64,000 nt of DNA from Clostridium beijerinckii HUN142. GTDB lineage: Bacteria; Bacillota; Clostridia; Clostridiales; Clostridiaceae. A model generated the notes under the pieces. It was not told the DNA's origin, ran no database searches, and worked only from the letters and a program-made list of their open reading frames with translations. Of this stretch, positions 18,537-27,458 are shown piece by piece. Both the position numbers and the translations under genes were made by a program. Position 1 is the first letter of the stretch. Each line of letters starts with the position of its first letter. The stretch lies in the NCBI RefSeq assembly GCF_000621745.1, contig NZ_JHXK01000022.1, forward strand, positions 62,001 to 126,000, written 5' to 3'.

Positions 18537-19859
18537 ATGTATACAGAATTTGAGCAAATAAATAAAGCAAATATAATGATAAATTCATTATGTATTTTTA
18601 AAAATCTCAAAAATGATAGTGTTTTGTTAAAATATAAAACACTGCTAAAGTACCTTAATAACAAAGAAATATCGGCGGAAGAATGCATTGAATTCTATAC
18701 GGATTTTGTTTACGAGATCTTAAACAAATCTAACGGGAGATCATTAAAAAGATATATAATTGATATGATTTTTCTCGATGATAATTCATTTACTAAAATA
18801 ATTGATGGACAAAATTTATGTAATAAACTAATTTTGAATCAAGTATATTATGAGTTAAATGCATTACAGTACATATCTAGTGTAGAATCTTCTTTGATTA
18901 AAGATGCTATAATCATTAAAGGAAATGTTCAAGAGTTTGAAAAGGATATAGTTAAATCACTTATGGATTTTGATTTTGACTTGAAATATAATATTTCAAA
19001 TAAAGCTATTGATAAATTAAAGTTAAGTATATTAAACTGTGATAATTGGGGAGATTCATTAGAAAGAATTTTAGAATTTTATAATCAATATGGAACTGGA
19101 GTCTTTGGTGAGTATAAAGCGTTTGTGTGGGAATATGAAGATGGTACACCTTATCTTAGAGGTATTGAATCACCAGATCCAGTTAGACTAGGCGATTTAG
19201 TAGGCTATGAATATCAAAAAGAAATTATAATAGATAATACAAAACAGTTTTTAAACGGGTATCAAGCTAATAATATACTACTATATGGATCAAGAGGAAC
19301 TGGTAAATCTTCAACTGTTAAAGCTATTATAAATGAGTATTATGATGAAGGATTAAGGCTTATTGAAGTTGATAAAAATAAGCTATGTGATTTTACAAGG
19401 ATAATTAGAATTCTTAGAGGTAAAAACTTAAAATTTATAATTTTTGTCGACGATTTAGTATTTGAAGAAGGAGAAGCTAGTTACTCGGCTTTAAAGACCA
19501 TATTAGAAGGCGGAATAGAGAACAGATCAAGTAATATTCTAATTTATGCAACAACTAATAGAAAACATCTAGTAAAAGAAACCTTTAGTGAAAGATCAGG
19601 AGATGATGTGCATTCTAATGATACAATTGAAGAAAAACTTTCTCTAGCTGATAGATTTGGTATGACTGTGTCGTTCTATTCGCCTGATCAGAAAGAATTC
19701 TTAAAGATAATAGATAGAGCAGCAGAAGCAAGAGGGATTACAGTTGAGAAAGAATATTTGCATGCAGAAGCATTGAAGTGGGTAAGATGGTATAATGCTC
19801 GTTCTCCACGAACAGCAATTCAATTTATAAATTGGCTAGAGGGCACATTAAATAAATAA
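18537..19859 (+). CDS. DUF815 AAA-type ATPase
   Basis: A 440-residue protein with an N-terminal helical region (about 1-200) and a C-terminal AAA-like ATPase. Walker A is LYGSRGTGKSS (about 250-260); Walker B is FIIFVDDLVF, and the DUF815 signature SALKTILEGGIENR with YATTNRKHL follows. LADRFG and SPRTAIQF complete the core. The family is widespread and its role is not established. AAGGGGGC lies upstream of the ATG. Monocistronic and followed by a terminator. Confidence 0.85.
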   Translation: MYTEFEQINKANIMINSLCIFKNLKNDSVLLKYKTLLKYLNNKEISAEECIEFYTDFVYEILNKSNGRSLKRYIIDMIFLDDNSFTKIIDGQNLCNKLILNQVYYELNALQYISSVESSLIKDAIIIKGNVQEFEKDIVKSLMDFDFDLKYNISNKAIDKLKLSILNCDNWGDSLERILEFYNQYGTGVFGEYKAFVWEYEDGTPYLRGIESPDPVRLGDLVGYEYQKEIIIDNTKQFLNGYQANNILLYGSRGTGKSSTVKAIINEYYDEGLRLIEVDKNKLCDFTRIIRILRGKNLKFIIFVDDLVFEEGEASYSALKTILEGGIENRSSNILIYATTNRKHLVKETFSERSGDDVHSNDTIEEKLSLADRFGMTVSFYSPDQKEFLKIIDRAAEARGITVEKEYLHAEALKWVRWYNARSPRTAIQFINWLEGTLNK

Positions 19860-19923
19860 GTTTATATTAAAATTTTGCGATAAGTTTTGGATTAACATAT
19901 AACTTTTTGGCTGATAAAATGCT

Positions 19924-19960
19924 AAAGCTAGTAAAGGAATTCTTTACTAGCTTTATTTTC
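19924..19960. terminator. Bidirectional terminator
   Basis: A 13-bp stem (19924-19936 with 19942-19954) with T-rich sequence after it, between convergent DUF815 and ferritin genes. Confidence 0.8.
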
Positions 19961-19971
19961 TTTATAATAAT

Positions 19972-20484
19972 TTAAGCATTAGTTGTAGGTGGCGTATATA
20001 CCCTTGTGGCAAGTTCATCGTCTAACATATACAATGCTGCTGAGTTATTTTCACATCTCCTAATCTTCTTAATTATAGTATTAAATGTATTTTCTTCTTC
20101 AACTTGCTCGTTAATAAACCAATTAAGCAAACCAATTGTTGCATGTTCTTTCTCCTCAGTAGCTATATCAGCAATTTTATATAGCCTACTAGTAACCATT
20201 TGCTCATGTTCATAACCTGCTTCAAAGACATTTAGAATATTATCAAAATCCGAATGTGGCTTTTCAATTTGTTCTAAAGTTACAATCCCGTTTTTCTGAA
20301 ATATGTAGTCATAAAATTTCATTGCATGAAATAATTCCTCTTGAGATTGAACCTTAAAGAAATTTGCAAACCCACTTAGATCAACAGATTCACAATAAGA
20401 AGCCATTGATAAATAAGTATAGGATGAATAAATCTCAAAATTAACTTGATCATTTAGCTTTGCGATTAGTTTTTCACTTAACAT
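19972..20484 (-). CDS. ftnA: Ferritin
   Basis: A non-heme ferritin of 170 residues that oxidises and stores iron. Ferroxidase ligands fall at the usual positions: Glu17, Glu50 and His53 (in SQEELFHAM), with Glu94-type and Gln127-type residues in the later helices. The ATG at 20484 is chosen because GGGAGG lies 7 bases upstream; an in-frame start at 20511 would include the ribosome binding site. Monocistronic. With feoAB at 4.4 kb and fetAB at 47 kb, the window holds uptake, storage and export of iron. Confidence 0.93.
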   Translation of the reverse strand: MLSEKLIAKLNDQVNFEIYSSYTYLSMASYCESVDLSGFANFFKVQSQEELFHAMKFYDYIFQKNGIVTLEQIEKPHSDFDNILNVFEAGYEHEQMVTSRLYKIADIATEEKEHATIGLLNWFINEQVEEENTFNTIIKKIRRCENNSAALYMLDDELATRVYTPPTTNA

Positions 20485-20703
20485 ATTAATACCTCCCATA
20501 AATAAAAGCATTCTCCTAATATAATTAAAAAATATAGTAAAACTATACCCTATAATATAAAAGTCTAACTTTATATTCTGAATTTTTTAACTATATATTA
20601 ATATATTACATCATATAACATAATTTATCAAATAATATTTATTATTATATTACATAAGTATTATTACAAAACTAATAATATAATAAGAGAGGAGATGATA
20701 TAA
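20485..20703. other. AT-rich intergenic region between ferritin and a small gene
   Basis: About 220 bases of very AT-rich DNA between divergent genes. It should hold the ferritin promoter on the minus strand and the promoter of the 47-aa gene on the plus strand. No convincing Fur or PerR box could be picked out. Confidence 0.35.
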
Positions 20704-20847
20704 TTGACATATAAAAAGAAGGAAAAATTAATACCAACTACTGGCGATATGTCACAATCCAAAGTTAAATCTTTTGTAGAGAGAGAAGAACCTACAAATA
20801 AAGTTGTATCTAGAGGTAGAGACATTACAATTAATCAAAAGCATTAA
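20704..20847 (+). CDS. Small hydrophilic hypothetical protein, 47 aa
   Basis: A short open frame of 47 residues starting at TTG, with GAGAGGAG a few bases upstream. The protein is charged, Lys/Arg-rich, without Cys, signal or membrane segment. Ribosome binding site and codon use look real, but I do not recognise the product. It is one of several tiny hydrophilic genes in this window, all of which could be sporulation products; that is inference. A large nested hairpin follows directly. Confidence 0.5.
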   Translation: MTYKKKEKLIPTTGDMSQSKVKSFVEREEPTNKVVSRGRDITINQKH

Positions 20848-20854
20848 CATTAAA

Positions 20855-20947
20855 TCTATCTTAAAATATTAAGTGAACTTAACAAAATACTTCATTAAAA
20901 TCATATTTTGTTAAATGCAATTACTTATATTTTGAGATAGAAATTTT
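20855..20947 (+). other. Large nested stem structure after the 47-aa gene
   Basis: An outer pair of arms (20855-20874 with 20923-20941, nearly complete pairing) encloses an inner perfect 10-bp stem (20880-20889 with 20904-20913). AATTTTTCTT follows the outer arm. It may be a long terminator or a structured RNA, and it begins seven bases after the stop codon. Confidence 0.5.
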
Positions 20948-21115
20948 TCTTATTATGAAGATTTATCTAGCTTTATATGATAAAATTAGATAAATATAGA
21001 GAAAACTAAGGGGGACAAGTTATAAAAGAAGTTGTTATTATTATATATAGAAGTACAATGTTATTTATGGTAAACTATTAAAAATATTTATTTGTAATAT
21101 GGAAGGATAGAAAAA
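20948..21115. other. Short intergenic region with a possible gene remnant
   Basis: A Shine-Dalgarno-like AAGGGGGA at 21008-21015 is followed by a 19-codon open frame at 21022-21081 that starts with ATA, not a normal start. Its peptide (IKEVVIIIYRSTMLF) resembles the hydrophobic N-terminus of DUF421-type membrane proteins. It may be what is left of a deleted gene. This is weak evidence. Confidence 0.2.
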
Positions 21116-21754
21116 ATGTCGATAAACAGAAGTGCACCAGAAAATTTTTATTATGATAATGCAGAAAAAACTAATAAAAATTTTATCTATAAAAACCTTA
21201 AGAGAAGTAAATGCTATAACTGCAATTTTTCAAATTCAAATTTTGATTTTGCTAGCTTAAGAGGGGCTCATTTTAAGAAGTGTAACTTTTTTAGATGTAG
21301 CTTTAAAGGAGCTGAATTTATAGGATCAAATTTAAAAAGTTGTAAGTTTAAGGAGGCTAAATTCGAAGACACAATATTTGAGGGAGCTAATTTAGATGGC
21401 GCAAGTTTTGAAGGAGCTAAATTCAAAAATACTATATTTGTAAATTGTGATGTAACTAAGGCTAAGAATATAAATGAAAATGACAAGAACATCAGAATTT
21501 TCGATACAATGCCAGAAGTAGAGATAAGTGATGACTTAGAAAAACTAATTTTAAATATAATGGAAAATGAATTCATAAAGAAATCAAGAATCTTTGATAC
21601 TAAAGATGGAAAAATAAACACTTTAACTTTATTAATTCTAAAAGAAAAATTTGATGACCAAACTTTGCTAGAAGGTTTACACTACATTAGATATGAGATT
21701 GACAGAGATTTTCATACATTAAGTTATGTTATAAGACTTATAGAGAATATGTAG
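21116..21754 (+). CDS. Pentapeptide-repeat protein
   Basis: A 212-residue protein with about 15 pentapeptide repeats (roughly residues 30-115; units such as GADLD, GASFE and GAKFK), which fold into a right-handed quadrilateral beta-helix. The C-terminal 90 residues are helical and unrelated. Some family members mimic DNA and protect gyrase, but that cannot be claimed here. GGAAGG precedes the ATG. Monocistronic, with its own terminator. A second pentapeptide protein of different layout lies at 39.2 kb. Confidence 0.8.
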   Translation: MSINRSAPENFYYDNAEKTNKNFIYKNLKRSKCYNCNFSNSNFDFASLRGAHFKKCNFFRCSFKGAEFIGSNLKSCKFKEAKFEDTIFEGANLDGASFEGAKFKNTIFVNCDVTKAKNINENDKNIRIFDTMPEVEISDDLEKLILNIMENEFIKKSRIFDTKDGKINTLTLLILKEKFDDQTLLEGLHYIRYEIDRDFHTLSYVIRLIENM

Positions 21755-21761
21755 ATATAAG

Positions 21762-21798
21762 AAAGGAGTATTTCATTTTAAATGAAATACTCCTTTTT
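21762..21798 (+). terminator. Terminator after the pentapeptide gene
   Basis: A nearly perfect stem of about 16 bp centred at 21779, ending in CCTTTTTTG. Confidence 0.85.
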
Positions 21799-21929
21799 TG
21801 AGTTCTGAAAAATAAGTTAGCAAAATTATATATATATATATATAATTTTGCAATTAATATATATTTATTGAATATTTATATAATAATAAATATATTACAA
21901 GCGTTATTATTTTTGAAGGAAGAATATAA

Positions 21930-22439
21930 ATGGAAAAAAATAATTTAATTAAATTAAACTATAATGGATCTTCAAAGAAAATAAATAAAATCAAAAACAT
22001 AGATTCAGTTAATTTTAAGATATATACTCCTGAAATGATAGAAAAATATAAAGATTACCAAAAAAGAATATTAAAAATTAATAACGATAAAGTCAAAGCA
22101 AAGTTTATGCTATATAGAAAAATTTATAATTACTATTCTCAAGAATGTGATCTAAATATTAGTATTGAAAGAATTTATATTAAATCAAAGCTAGACTCAT
22201 ATACCTTCGGAGGATGTGGAATTGGTGCATCTATTTTGGCAGGATTAACAGCAAGTAGTATATTTTCTTATATAGATAATTATATAAAAAAGCTGAGTCC
22301 GACGTTCTTGGCTATATACATTGTATTAATTTTAGTATTTGGTCTTAAAGTTCTTTCCAACGAAGATCATAAGGTAGAAATGTATAATATGTTTTTAGAA
22401 GTATTAAATAATCTAGAATATGATAAAAATGAAAAATGA
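21930..22439 (+). CDS. Hypothetical membrane protein, 169 aa
   Basis: Not recognised. The first 90 residues are charged and helical, with a high Lys content. Two membrane segments follow (about 96-115 and 122-142), the first small-residue rich (GGCGIGAS), and the protein ends with a charged tail. GAAGGAAG precedes the ATG. It lies after a long TA-repeat tract and before a cluster of tiny genes on the same strand. No enzyme motif is seen. Confidence 0.6.
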   Translation: MEKNNLIKLNYNGSSKKINKIKNIDSVNFKIYTPEMIEKYKDYQKRILKINNDKVKAKFMLYRKIYNYYSQECDLNISIERIYIKSKLDSYTFGGCGIGASILAGLTASSIFSYIDNYIKKLSPTFLAIYIVLILVFGLKVLSNEDHKVEMYNMFLEVLNNLEYDKNEK

Positions 22440-22509
22440 GGATAATTAAAATAAGGATAAAAGTCTACATTAGTGCACAATATATTCTTGTAGAAAGGAA
22501 GTGTTTATA

Positions 22510-22731
22510 ATGAGTAATGAATCAAAATCAAAATCAAACAATCTCCAAAGCTTTTCTAGTACAGGTGGTACTAATGAATCAGATTTATCGAGCAAAGAAG
22601 AACTTAGAGAAGAAAAGAGTGCAGGTTGTAATCAATGGAGTTCTGTACCTCGTACTTATGACAAAGAAGAGTCTACACATAAACATGAGAAAACTGCTAC
22701 AAATAATCAGTGGACATCTACATCTAAGTAA
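22510..22731 (+). CDS. Small Ser/Lys-rich hypothetical protein, 73 aa
   Basis: A hydrophilic, low-complexity protein rich in Ser, Lys, Glu and Asn, with two NQWS/NQWT-type patches (CNQWSS and NNQWTS). The ATG at 22510 follows AAAGGAAG. It is not recognised. Its composition, with no hydrophobic core, suggests an unstructured small protein, for example spore-associated. The next gene, 48 bases downstream, is similar in style and ends in SKWC. Confidence 0.55.
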   Translation: MSNESKSKSNNLQSFSSTGGTNESDLSSKEELREEKSAGCNQWSSVPRTYDKEESTHKHEKTATNNQWTSTSK

Positions 22732-22779
22732 AAGTTTACTGTAATAAATACTACTTTAAATAAAGAAGGAGTGGATATT

Positions 22780-22950
22780 ATGAGTGAAGAAAAGAAAAAT
22801 CTTAATTCTGATAAAATGAATGATGGATATTATGATTACCAAGGTGGATATATTTCTTATGATCCTGAAGTATTAACAGAGCACTACACCGTAAAGGGCT
22901 TTGAAGGCAAAATAGAAAACAAACAATTATCGAATAGTAAATGGTGTTAA
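22780..22950 (+). CDS. Small hypothetical protein, 56 aa
   Basis: A 56-residue open frame with AAGAAGGAG upstream of its ATG. It is rich in Tyr, Gly and Asp in the middle (DGYYDYQGGYISYD) and ends in NSKWC. Not recognised. It shares a plus-strand unit with the 73-aa gene before it, and a clear terminator follows. Tyr/Gly-rich short proteins of this kind can be coat or surface components; that is inference only. Confidence 0.55.
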   Translation: MSEEKKNLNSDKMNDGYYDYQGGYISYDPEVLTEHYTVKGFEGKIENKQLSNSKWC

Positions 22951-22998
22951 TGAATAAAAATATAAATTATGTATATATATTAATATAAAATATTTAAA

Positions 22999-23047
22999 GT
23001 TTCCTTCACACAGATAATCAACTATATATGTGAAGGAAACAATTTTT
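22999..23047 (+). terminator. Terminator after the small-gene pair
   Basis: A perfect 12-bp stem (22999-23010 with 23029-23040) followed by AATTTTTAT. Confidence 0.85.
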
Positions 23048-23242
23048 ATAAGTTATACTGTGCTTAATATTACAATCCTATGATTTTAAGCATCTTAAAT
23101 CTTTAAATTAAAAAGTATCCTAGATATATATTTATCTATATATTATTCTATATATTAACATGTTATTTAAACTCATAGAAAGTTGACTATAGTTTTTGTA
23201 AGACTTATAATTTATTTATTAACGGGGAAATGAGGAGTTTTT

Positions 23243-24112
23243 ATGGTTTTTTTAGAAAAATTATCTCTATTCAATATGAATCATTTCAAAAGATTGTACA
23301 GTAGGAATGAAGATGCATATTCATGTGATAAAAGCTTTTTTGAAATTTATGATGAAGAGTCTTTTGTAGTTAAGTATATAATTCGTAAACAGATTAGGCT
23401 TTTTAGAGTTAATAATGAATACGTAGGGTATATATGGTACGAATATCCTTCATACAATGGATTTAGTAATATATATTCTATATACTTAAAGGATGAATAT
23501 ATTCATTTGATTAATTCTAAAATACTATCATTCTTTAAGACTAATGCTTTTAGATTTGATATGTTAGCAAATTCAAAAGCTTCGTTTATAATGAAAAAAT
23601 TGAATTTCGATGTTAACTCTAATAATGTCTTGATGAAAATAAGGACAAGCGACACCAAAAATAATTTTTATGAAAAAAGAGTATTTTTCAAACATTTCAA
23701 AGAAGGGCAAGATGAAGAGTTAAGATGTAAAATTCAGAATTTGGTCTTTAATGAAAAAAATAGACTTCCCTTAACCATTGATGATATATATAGAGAAGAA
23801 GAGGAAGATTATTATATAAAGGATTTTGGTGTTTTTATTTGCAGTAACAATGGACAAGTTGTAGGATATGGTCAAATTATTTTCAATAAAGGATTTTATA
23901 CTATTGTTAATTTGGGTATATTAGAAGAATACAGGAAACAAGGTTATGGTGAGTTATTAGTTAGATACCTTATAGATTTGTGTTATAGAAATTCTATAAA
24001 AACTGTGTATATAAGAGTGGAAAAGAACAATTTAAAAGCTTTATCTTTATACAACAAAATTGGATTTAGAGAATATCAATCTTTTATTACTTGGTATAAA
24101 AAAATTAATTAA
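23243..24112 (+). CDS. GNAT-family N-acetyltransferase
   Basis: A 289-residue protein whose last about 130 residues form a GNAT domain. The acetyl-CoA motif A is visible as NLGILEEYRKQGYGELL (RxxGxG) and motif B as NNLKALSLYNKIGF. The first 140 residues are a second, degenerate GNAT-like half without the motif. Substrate unknown. GAGGAG precedes the ATG at 23243. Monocistronic. A weak hairpin follows at 24121-24146. Confidence 0.8.
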   Translation: MVFLEKLSLFNMNHFKRLYSRNEDAYSCDKSFFEIYDEESFVVKYIIRKQIRLFRVNNEYVGYIWYEYPSYNGFSNIYSIYLKDEYIHLINSKILSFFKTNAFRFDMLANSKASFIMKKLNFDVNSNNVLMKIRTSDTKNNFYEKRVFFKHFKEGQDEELRCKIQNLVFNEKNRLPLTIDDIYREEEEDYYIKDFGVFICSNNGQVVGYGQIIFNKGFYTIVNLGILEEYRKQGYGELLVRYLIDLCYRNSIKTVYIRVEKNNLKALSLYNKIGFREYQSFITWYKKIN

Positions 24113-24232
24113 TTAGCGTTAGGAGTTGTGTATAAATATAACTCCTTTAATTATGCATAATTCTAGTCTTTTATTTAGAATTATTATTTGTTATAATACT
24201 ATAGAAATTGTAATTTAAACGGAGGAAAAATA

Positions 24233-25606
24233 ATGAATTTTGATATAGAAAAGTTAGATAGCCAAAAAGCTAATACTAATAGTGAACAAAGATTATTCTT
24301 CATACAAACATATGGCTGTCAAATGAATGAAGAAGATTCCGAAAAACTTTCAGGCATGCTTAAGAGAATGGGATATGAAAGTACAGACAACAGAGATGAG
24401 GCATCGATAATTATATTTAATACTTGTTGCGTTAGAGAAAATGCAGAAAATAAAGTATTTGGAAATCTTGGTGCATTAAAAAGGCAAAAGGAAAAGAATC
24501 CTGATTTAGTTATAGGTATATGTGGATGTATGATGCAACAAAAAGGAATGGCAGATGATATACTGAAAAAATTTCCATATGTAAATATAATATTCGGTAC
24601 TCACAATTCATACAAGTTCCCTGAATACTTGAATAGAGTTAAAACAGAAGGAGTTCAAATTAAAGAAATTATTGATAAAGAAACTGAAATAGTAGAAGGA
24701 ATTCCTATAGATAGAAAAAGTGATGTTAAAGGCTTTGTAACTATTATGTATGGATGTAATAACTTTTGTACATATTGTATAGTACCTTATGTTAGGGGTA
24801 GGGAAAGAAGCAGAAAACCAGAAGACATAATAAATGAAATAAAGGACATGGTATCAAGAGGGTATAAAGAAGTAACTCTTTTAGGTCAAAATGTTAATTC
24901 ATACGGAAAAGGCTTAGAAGAAGATATAACTTTTGCAGACCTTTTAAGAAAAGTAAATGAAATAGAAGGGATTGAAAGAATTAGATTCATGACTTCACAT
25001 CCAAAAGATTTAACTTTAGATGTTGTATATGCTATAAGAGATTGCGATAAAGTATGCGAGCAAATTCATTTACCAGTACAAAGTGGTTCTGATAGAATTC
25101 TAAAAGAAATGAATAGACACTATACAAAGCAACAATATCTAGAATTAGCAAAGGAAATAAGAGCTGAAATTCCTGATGTTACATTTTCTACTGATATAAT
25201 CGTTGGCTTTCCTGGAGAAACTGAGGAAGATTTCAACGAAACATTAGAACTAGCTAAAGAAGTTCGATATGATGCTGCTTTTACCTTTATTTATTCAAGA
25301 AGAAACCATACTCCAGCGGACAAAATGGAAAATCAAATACCGGATGAAATCAAACATGAACGTTTTAACAAATTAGTTGAAATAGTTAATGCAGGTATTG
25401 CTAAAGGAAACAAAGATGCAGAAGGAAAGATATATGAAGTTTTAGTTGAAGGACATAGCAAAAACGACGAATCAAAATTAACAGGTAGAACTAGAAATGG
25501 ACGACTTGTTAACTTTGAGGGAGGAGAAGATCTAATAGGGAAAATAGTTGATGTTAAAATAACTAAAGCGAATTCGTTCTCTTTAATTGGAGAAGCTGTA
25601 AAGTAA
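24233..25606 (+). CDS. miaB: tRNA-2-methylthio-N6-dimethylallyladenosine synthase MiaB
   Basis: Methylthiolates i6A37 in tRNAs that read UNN codons. The 457 residues contain the N-terminal UPF0004 domain with three cluster Cys ([26 protein letters not shown]), the radical SAM motif CNNFCTYC (about 178-185) followed by [10 protein letters not shown], and a C-terminal TRAM domain (about 385-455). GGAGG precedes the ATG. MiaA, which makes its substrate i6A, is encoded at 33.3 kb. Confidence 0.95.
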   Translation: MNFDIEKLDSQKANTNSEQRLFFIQTYGCQMNEEDSEKLSGMLKRMGYESTDNRDEASIIIFNTCCVRENAENKVFGNLGALKRQKEKNPDLVIGICGCMMQQKGMADDILKKFPYVNIIFGTHNSYKFPEYLNRVKTEGVQIKEIIDKETEIVEGIPIDRKSDVKGFVTIMYGCNNFCTYCIVPYVRGRERSRKPEDIINEIKDMVSRGYKEVTLLGQNVNSYGKGLEEDITFADLLRKVNEIEGIERIRFMTSHPKDLTLDVVYAIRDCDKVCEQIHLPVQSGSDRILKEMNRHYTKQQYLELAKEIRAEIPDVTFSTDIIVGFPGETEEDFNETLELAKEVRYDAAFTFIYSRRNHTPADKMENQIPDEIKHERFNKLVEIVNAGIAKGNKDAEGKIYEVLVEGHSKNDESKLTGRTRNGRLVNFEGGEDLIGKIVDVKITKANSFSLIGEAVK

Positions 25607-25625
25607 AATATTAAATTATAATTCT

Positions 25626-25700
25626 AAATAGTCTGTGTACATTCTTGATAGGAGGGGATTGAGTATAATCCATTCTAAAAGAGTACGCAGACTATTTTCG
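25626..25700 (+). terminator. Long two-part terminator after miaB
   Basis: Arms 25626-25640 and 25683-25697 pair over 15 positions with one mismatch, ending in TATTTTCGTTT. The 42-base interior holds a small hairpin of its own (GGATT with AATCC). It is unusually long-looped for a simple terminator. Confidence 0.65.
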
Positions 25701-26054
25701 TTTATATAATTAAATATCATCCATAATCGTGCCAACGACTCTTTTAATATCAAAAAATGCTTTCATAACTTGATAATAAGTTATTTTGTCATATTTTCAT
25801 CTATTATATAAGAATTGATTATTTTATCAGGATAGTGGGAGAGTACGCTGAAATAATGAATTAGAGTTAGCATTAACACTTCTAATATTGATATTTATAT
25901 TGATGATGAACATGTAGTTTTGGGTTTGTCGAGAATATAAATGCTATTTTTAGAGATGATATTTAAAAAGATTGAAGTATTTCTTAAATATTTATCCCAT
26001 TCTAAATTAGTATATCTTTTAGATAACACACAACAACTATTCAAGGAACATTCT

Positions 26055-26068
26055 CGAACATTTGTTCT
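26055..26068 (+). promoter_or_regulatory. LexA-type box 1 (orphan)
   Basis: CGAACATTTGTTCT matches the Gram-positive LexA consensus (CGAAC, four bases, GTTCG) in all but the last base. It falls inside a possibly decayed reading frame and no gene with a ribosome binding site follows on either strand. Confidence 0.5.
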
Positions 26069-26228
26069 GCGTTATCTGAAATAGCACTTTAGAGTAACTA
26101 TTGTTTAACATGTATAGTTTTATTAATGTTTTATAAAAGTTGTGATTTAGATTATTAAGGGGTTTAAGAGAAAAAACATTTAAGACAATAATAATCCTTT
26201 ATGTAAGAAATGCTAATTCTGCCGTCAA

Positions 26229-26242
26229 AGAACATTTGTTCT
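26229..26242 (+). promoter_or_regulatory. LexA-type box 2 (orphan)
   Basis: AGAACATTTGTTCT is a perfect dyad and shares 13 identical bases with the box 174 bases before it. The only nearby gene end is that of ybaK, so its target is unclear. Confidence 0.5.
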
Positions 26243-26314
26243 ATAAAATCCAAAGCTAATTATTTTTTTCATCAAAACTGTAAAGATATTTTACTATAGT
26301 TTTGGATTTAGTTA

Positions 26315-26791
26315 TCACTTAACTATATCTACAAACGAACAATCTATTATTTTTTCGATATCGTTAGGGTTCATCTCTATTTGGGATCCTATTTTTCCTC
26401 CGCTAAATACAATTGTATCAAATAACAATGCATCTTCCTGAATGAAAGTTTTGAATATTTTCTTCATACCAAGTGGGGAACAGCCACCTCTAATATATCC
26501 TGTTACTTTGTTTATATCTTTAACATGAATCATTTCTATACTTTTTTCACCTGCCATTTTACTAGCTTTTTTCATATCTAATTCTTCGGCCACAGGAATA
26601 ACAAAAACATAAAAATCTTTAGAATGGCCTTGGGTAACTAAAGTTTTGAAAACTTGATCAACATCCTTTTCTATTTTATGTGCGACTGCCACACCGTCTA
26701 TTTTACCATCGTTATTTTCGTAGCTATGAGTTGTGTAACTGATTTTATTGTTATCTAAAATTCTCATAGCATTAGTTTTTCCTTGACTCAT
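26315..26791 (-). CDS. ybaK: Cys-tRNA(Pro) deacylase YbaK
   Basis: Hydrolyses mischarged Cys-tRNA(Pro), a trans-acting editing factor. The 158 residues match YbaK: FKTLV with the catalytic Lys near position 49, PVAEELDMKKASK, and GYIRGGCSPLGMKK (about 98-111). GGAGGAAT precedes the ATG. Monocistronic, bordered on both sides by unusually long gaps. Family assignment is strong; substrate is known for the family, not tested here. Confidence 0.9.
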   Translation of the reverse strand: MSQGKTNAMRILDNNKISYTTHSYENNDGKIDGVAVAHKIEKDVDQVFKTLVTQGHSKDFYVFVIPVAEELDMKKASKMAGEKSIEMIHVKDINKVTGYIRGGCSPLGMKKIFKTFIQEDALLFDTIVFSGGKIGSQIEMNPNDIEKIIDCSFVDIVK

Positions 26792-27157
26792 AAATTTAAG
26801 ATTCCTCCTTGAGATTTAAAAAAATTTATATCTATTACTAACTATATTTAGATTATATCATAAAATTAAATATAGATTTTTCGATTTTGGAGTTAATTTT
26901 AATTTATAAATTTAGAATGCTGAAATATTTGCCTAAATCTGATCAAAATCTGAGTTTAGTTGTTATAGATTTGAATTTTAATCAAATGTAGAAAACATAG
27001 TTTTCAATAACGTTCGATTTTGTTTTTTTGTCAGAATCGAGGTGGTATTATTAGTAATATAACCATAAATATGTAATAGGAAAGTATTGTTGATAACAGT
27101 TATCAGCATAGAAATATAAAAGCATTTTTTGAACATAGACACTTTTATGGAGTTATG

Positions 27158-27175
27158 TATGAACTTGTGTTCATA
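27158..27175 (+). promoter_or_regulatory. LexA-type box 3
   Basis: TATGAACTTGTGTTCATA is a dyad with two perfect 7-base arms and contains GAAC, four bases, GTTC. It is 367 bases before ybaK's start and 427 bases before the recombinase gene, far for either. Confidence 0.45.
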
Positions 27176-27327
27176 AAACAATAAGTTCATATTTTGATAA
27201 AAAAATACGAACTTAAAGATAACTGTTAGAATCAAATCTTGATTTGCGTTTATAATTTTATTTCAATAATCGGAAACAATTATAATGTTTGTTTTATCAA
27301 AACTAATCGTAAAAGTTAATAATATAT

Positions 27328-27363
27328 AAATCCCCAAAAACATAAGAATGTTTTTGGGGATTT
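27328..27363. terminator. Strong hairpin, terminator-like, orphan
   Basis: A perfect 15-bp stem (27328-27342 with 27349-27363) with a 6-base loop. The arms contain A5/T5 runs but no T-run follows outside the stem on either strand, and no gene ends near it. Confidence 0.5.
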
Positions 27364-27426
27364 ATATAAATGAAGAAATTAAATTTCTAATATAATTTCT
27401 TAAAATATTGTAAAAATAGCTAATAG

Positions 27427-27458
27427 TTATTTCGCTAAATATACATTTAGCGAAATAA
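27427..27458. repeat. 14-bp inverted repeat upstream of the recombinase gene
   Basis: TTATTTCGCTAAAT and its exact complement flank ATAC. The CGCTAAA/TTTAGCG core makes it look like a protein binding site or a recombination site rather than a terminator, as no T-run follows. Confidence 0.4.

Larger units (their letters stand above)
25701..26314. other. Gene-poor region with two LexA-type boxes
   Basis: No convincing gene. A 42-codon plus-strand frame at 25957-26085 (ATG, no ribosome binding site) is preceded in another frame by protein-like sequence (YIDDEHVVLGLSRI), so this may be a decayed gene. Two near-identical LexA-type boxes lie at 26055-26068 and 26229-26242. Just before ybaK's end, arms 26247-26255 and 26303-26311 form a long hairpin that may terminate ybaK on the minus strand. 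Confidence 0.5.

Noticed and set aside
21825-21900. TA dinucleotide tract after the pentapeptide gene
   Set aside because: Simple AT repeat without a unit structure that suggests an origin, an att site or a CRISPR.
26978-27235. Minus-strand 85-codon open frame in the palindrome-rich gap
   Set aside because: TTG start without a ribosome binding site, composition of random AT-rich translation, and overlap with several dyad structures.
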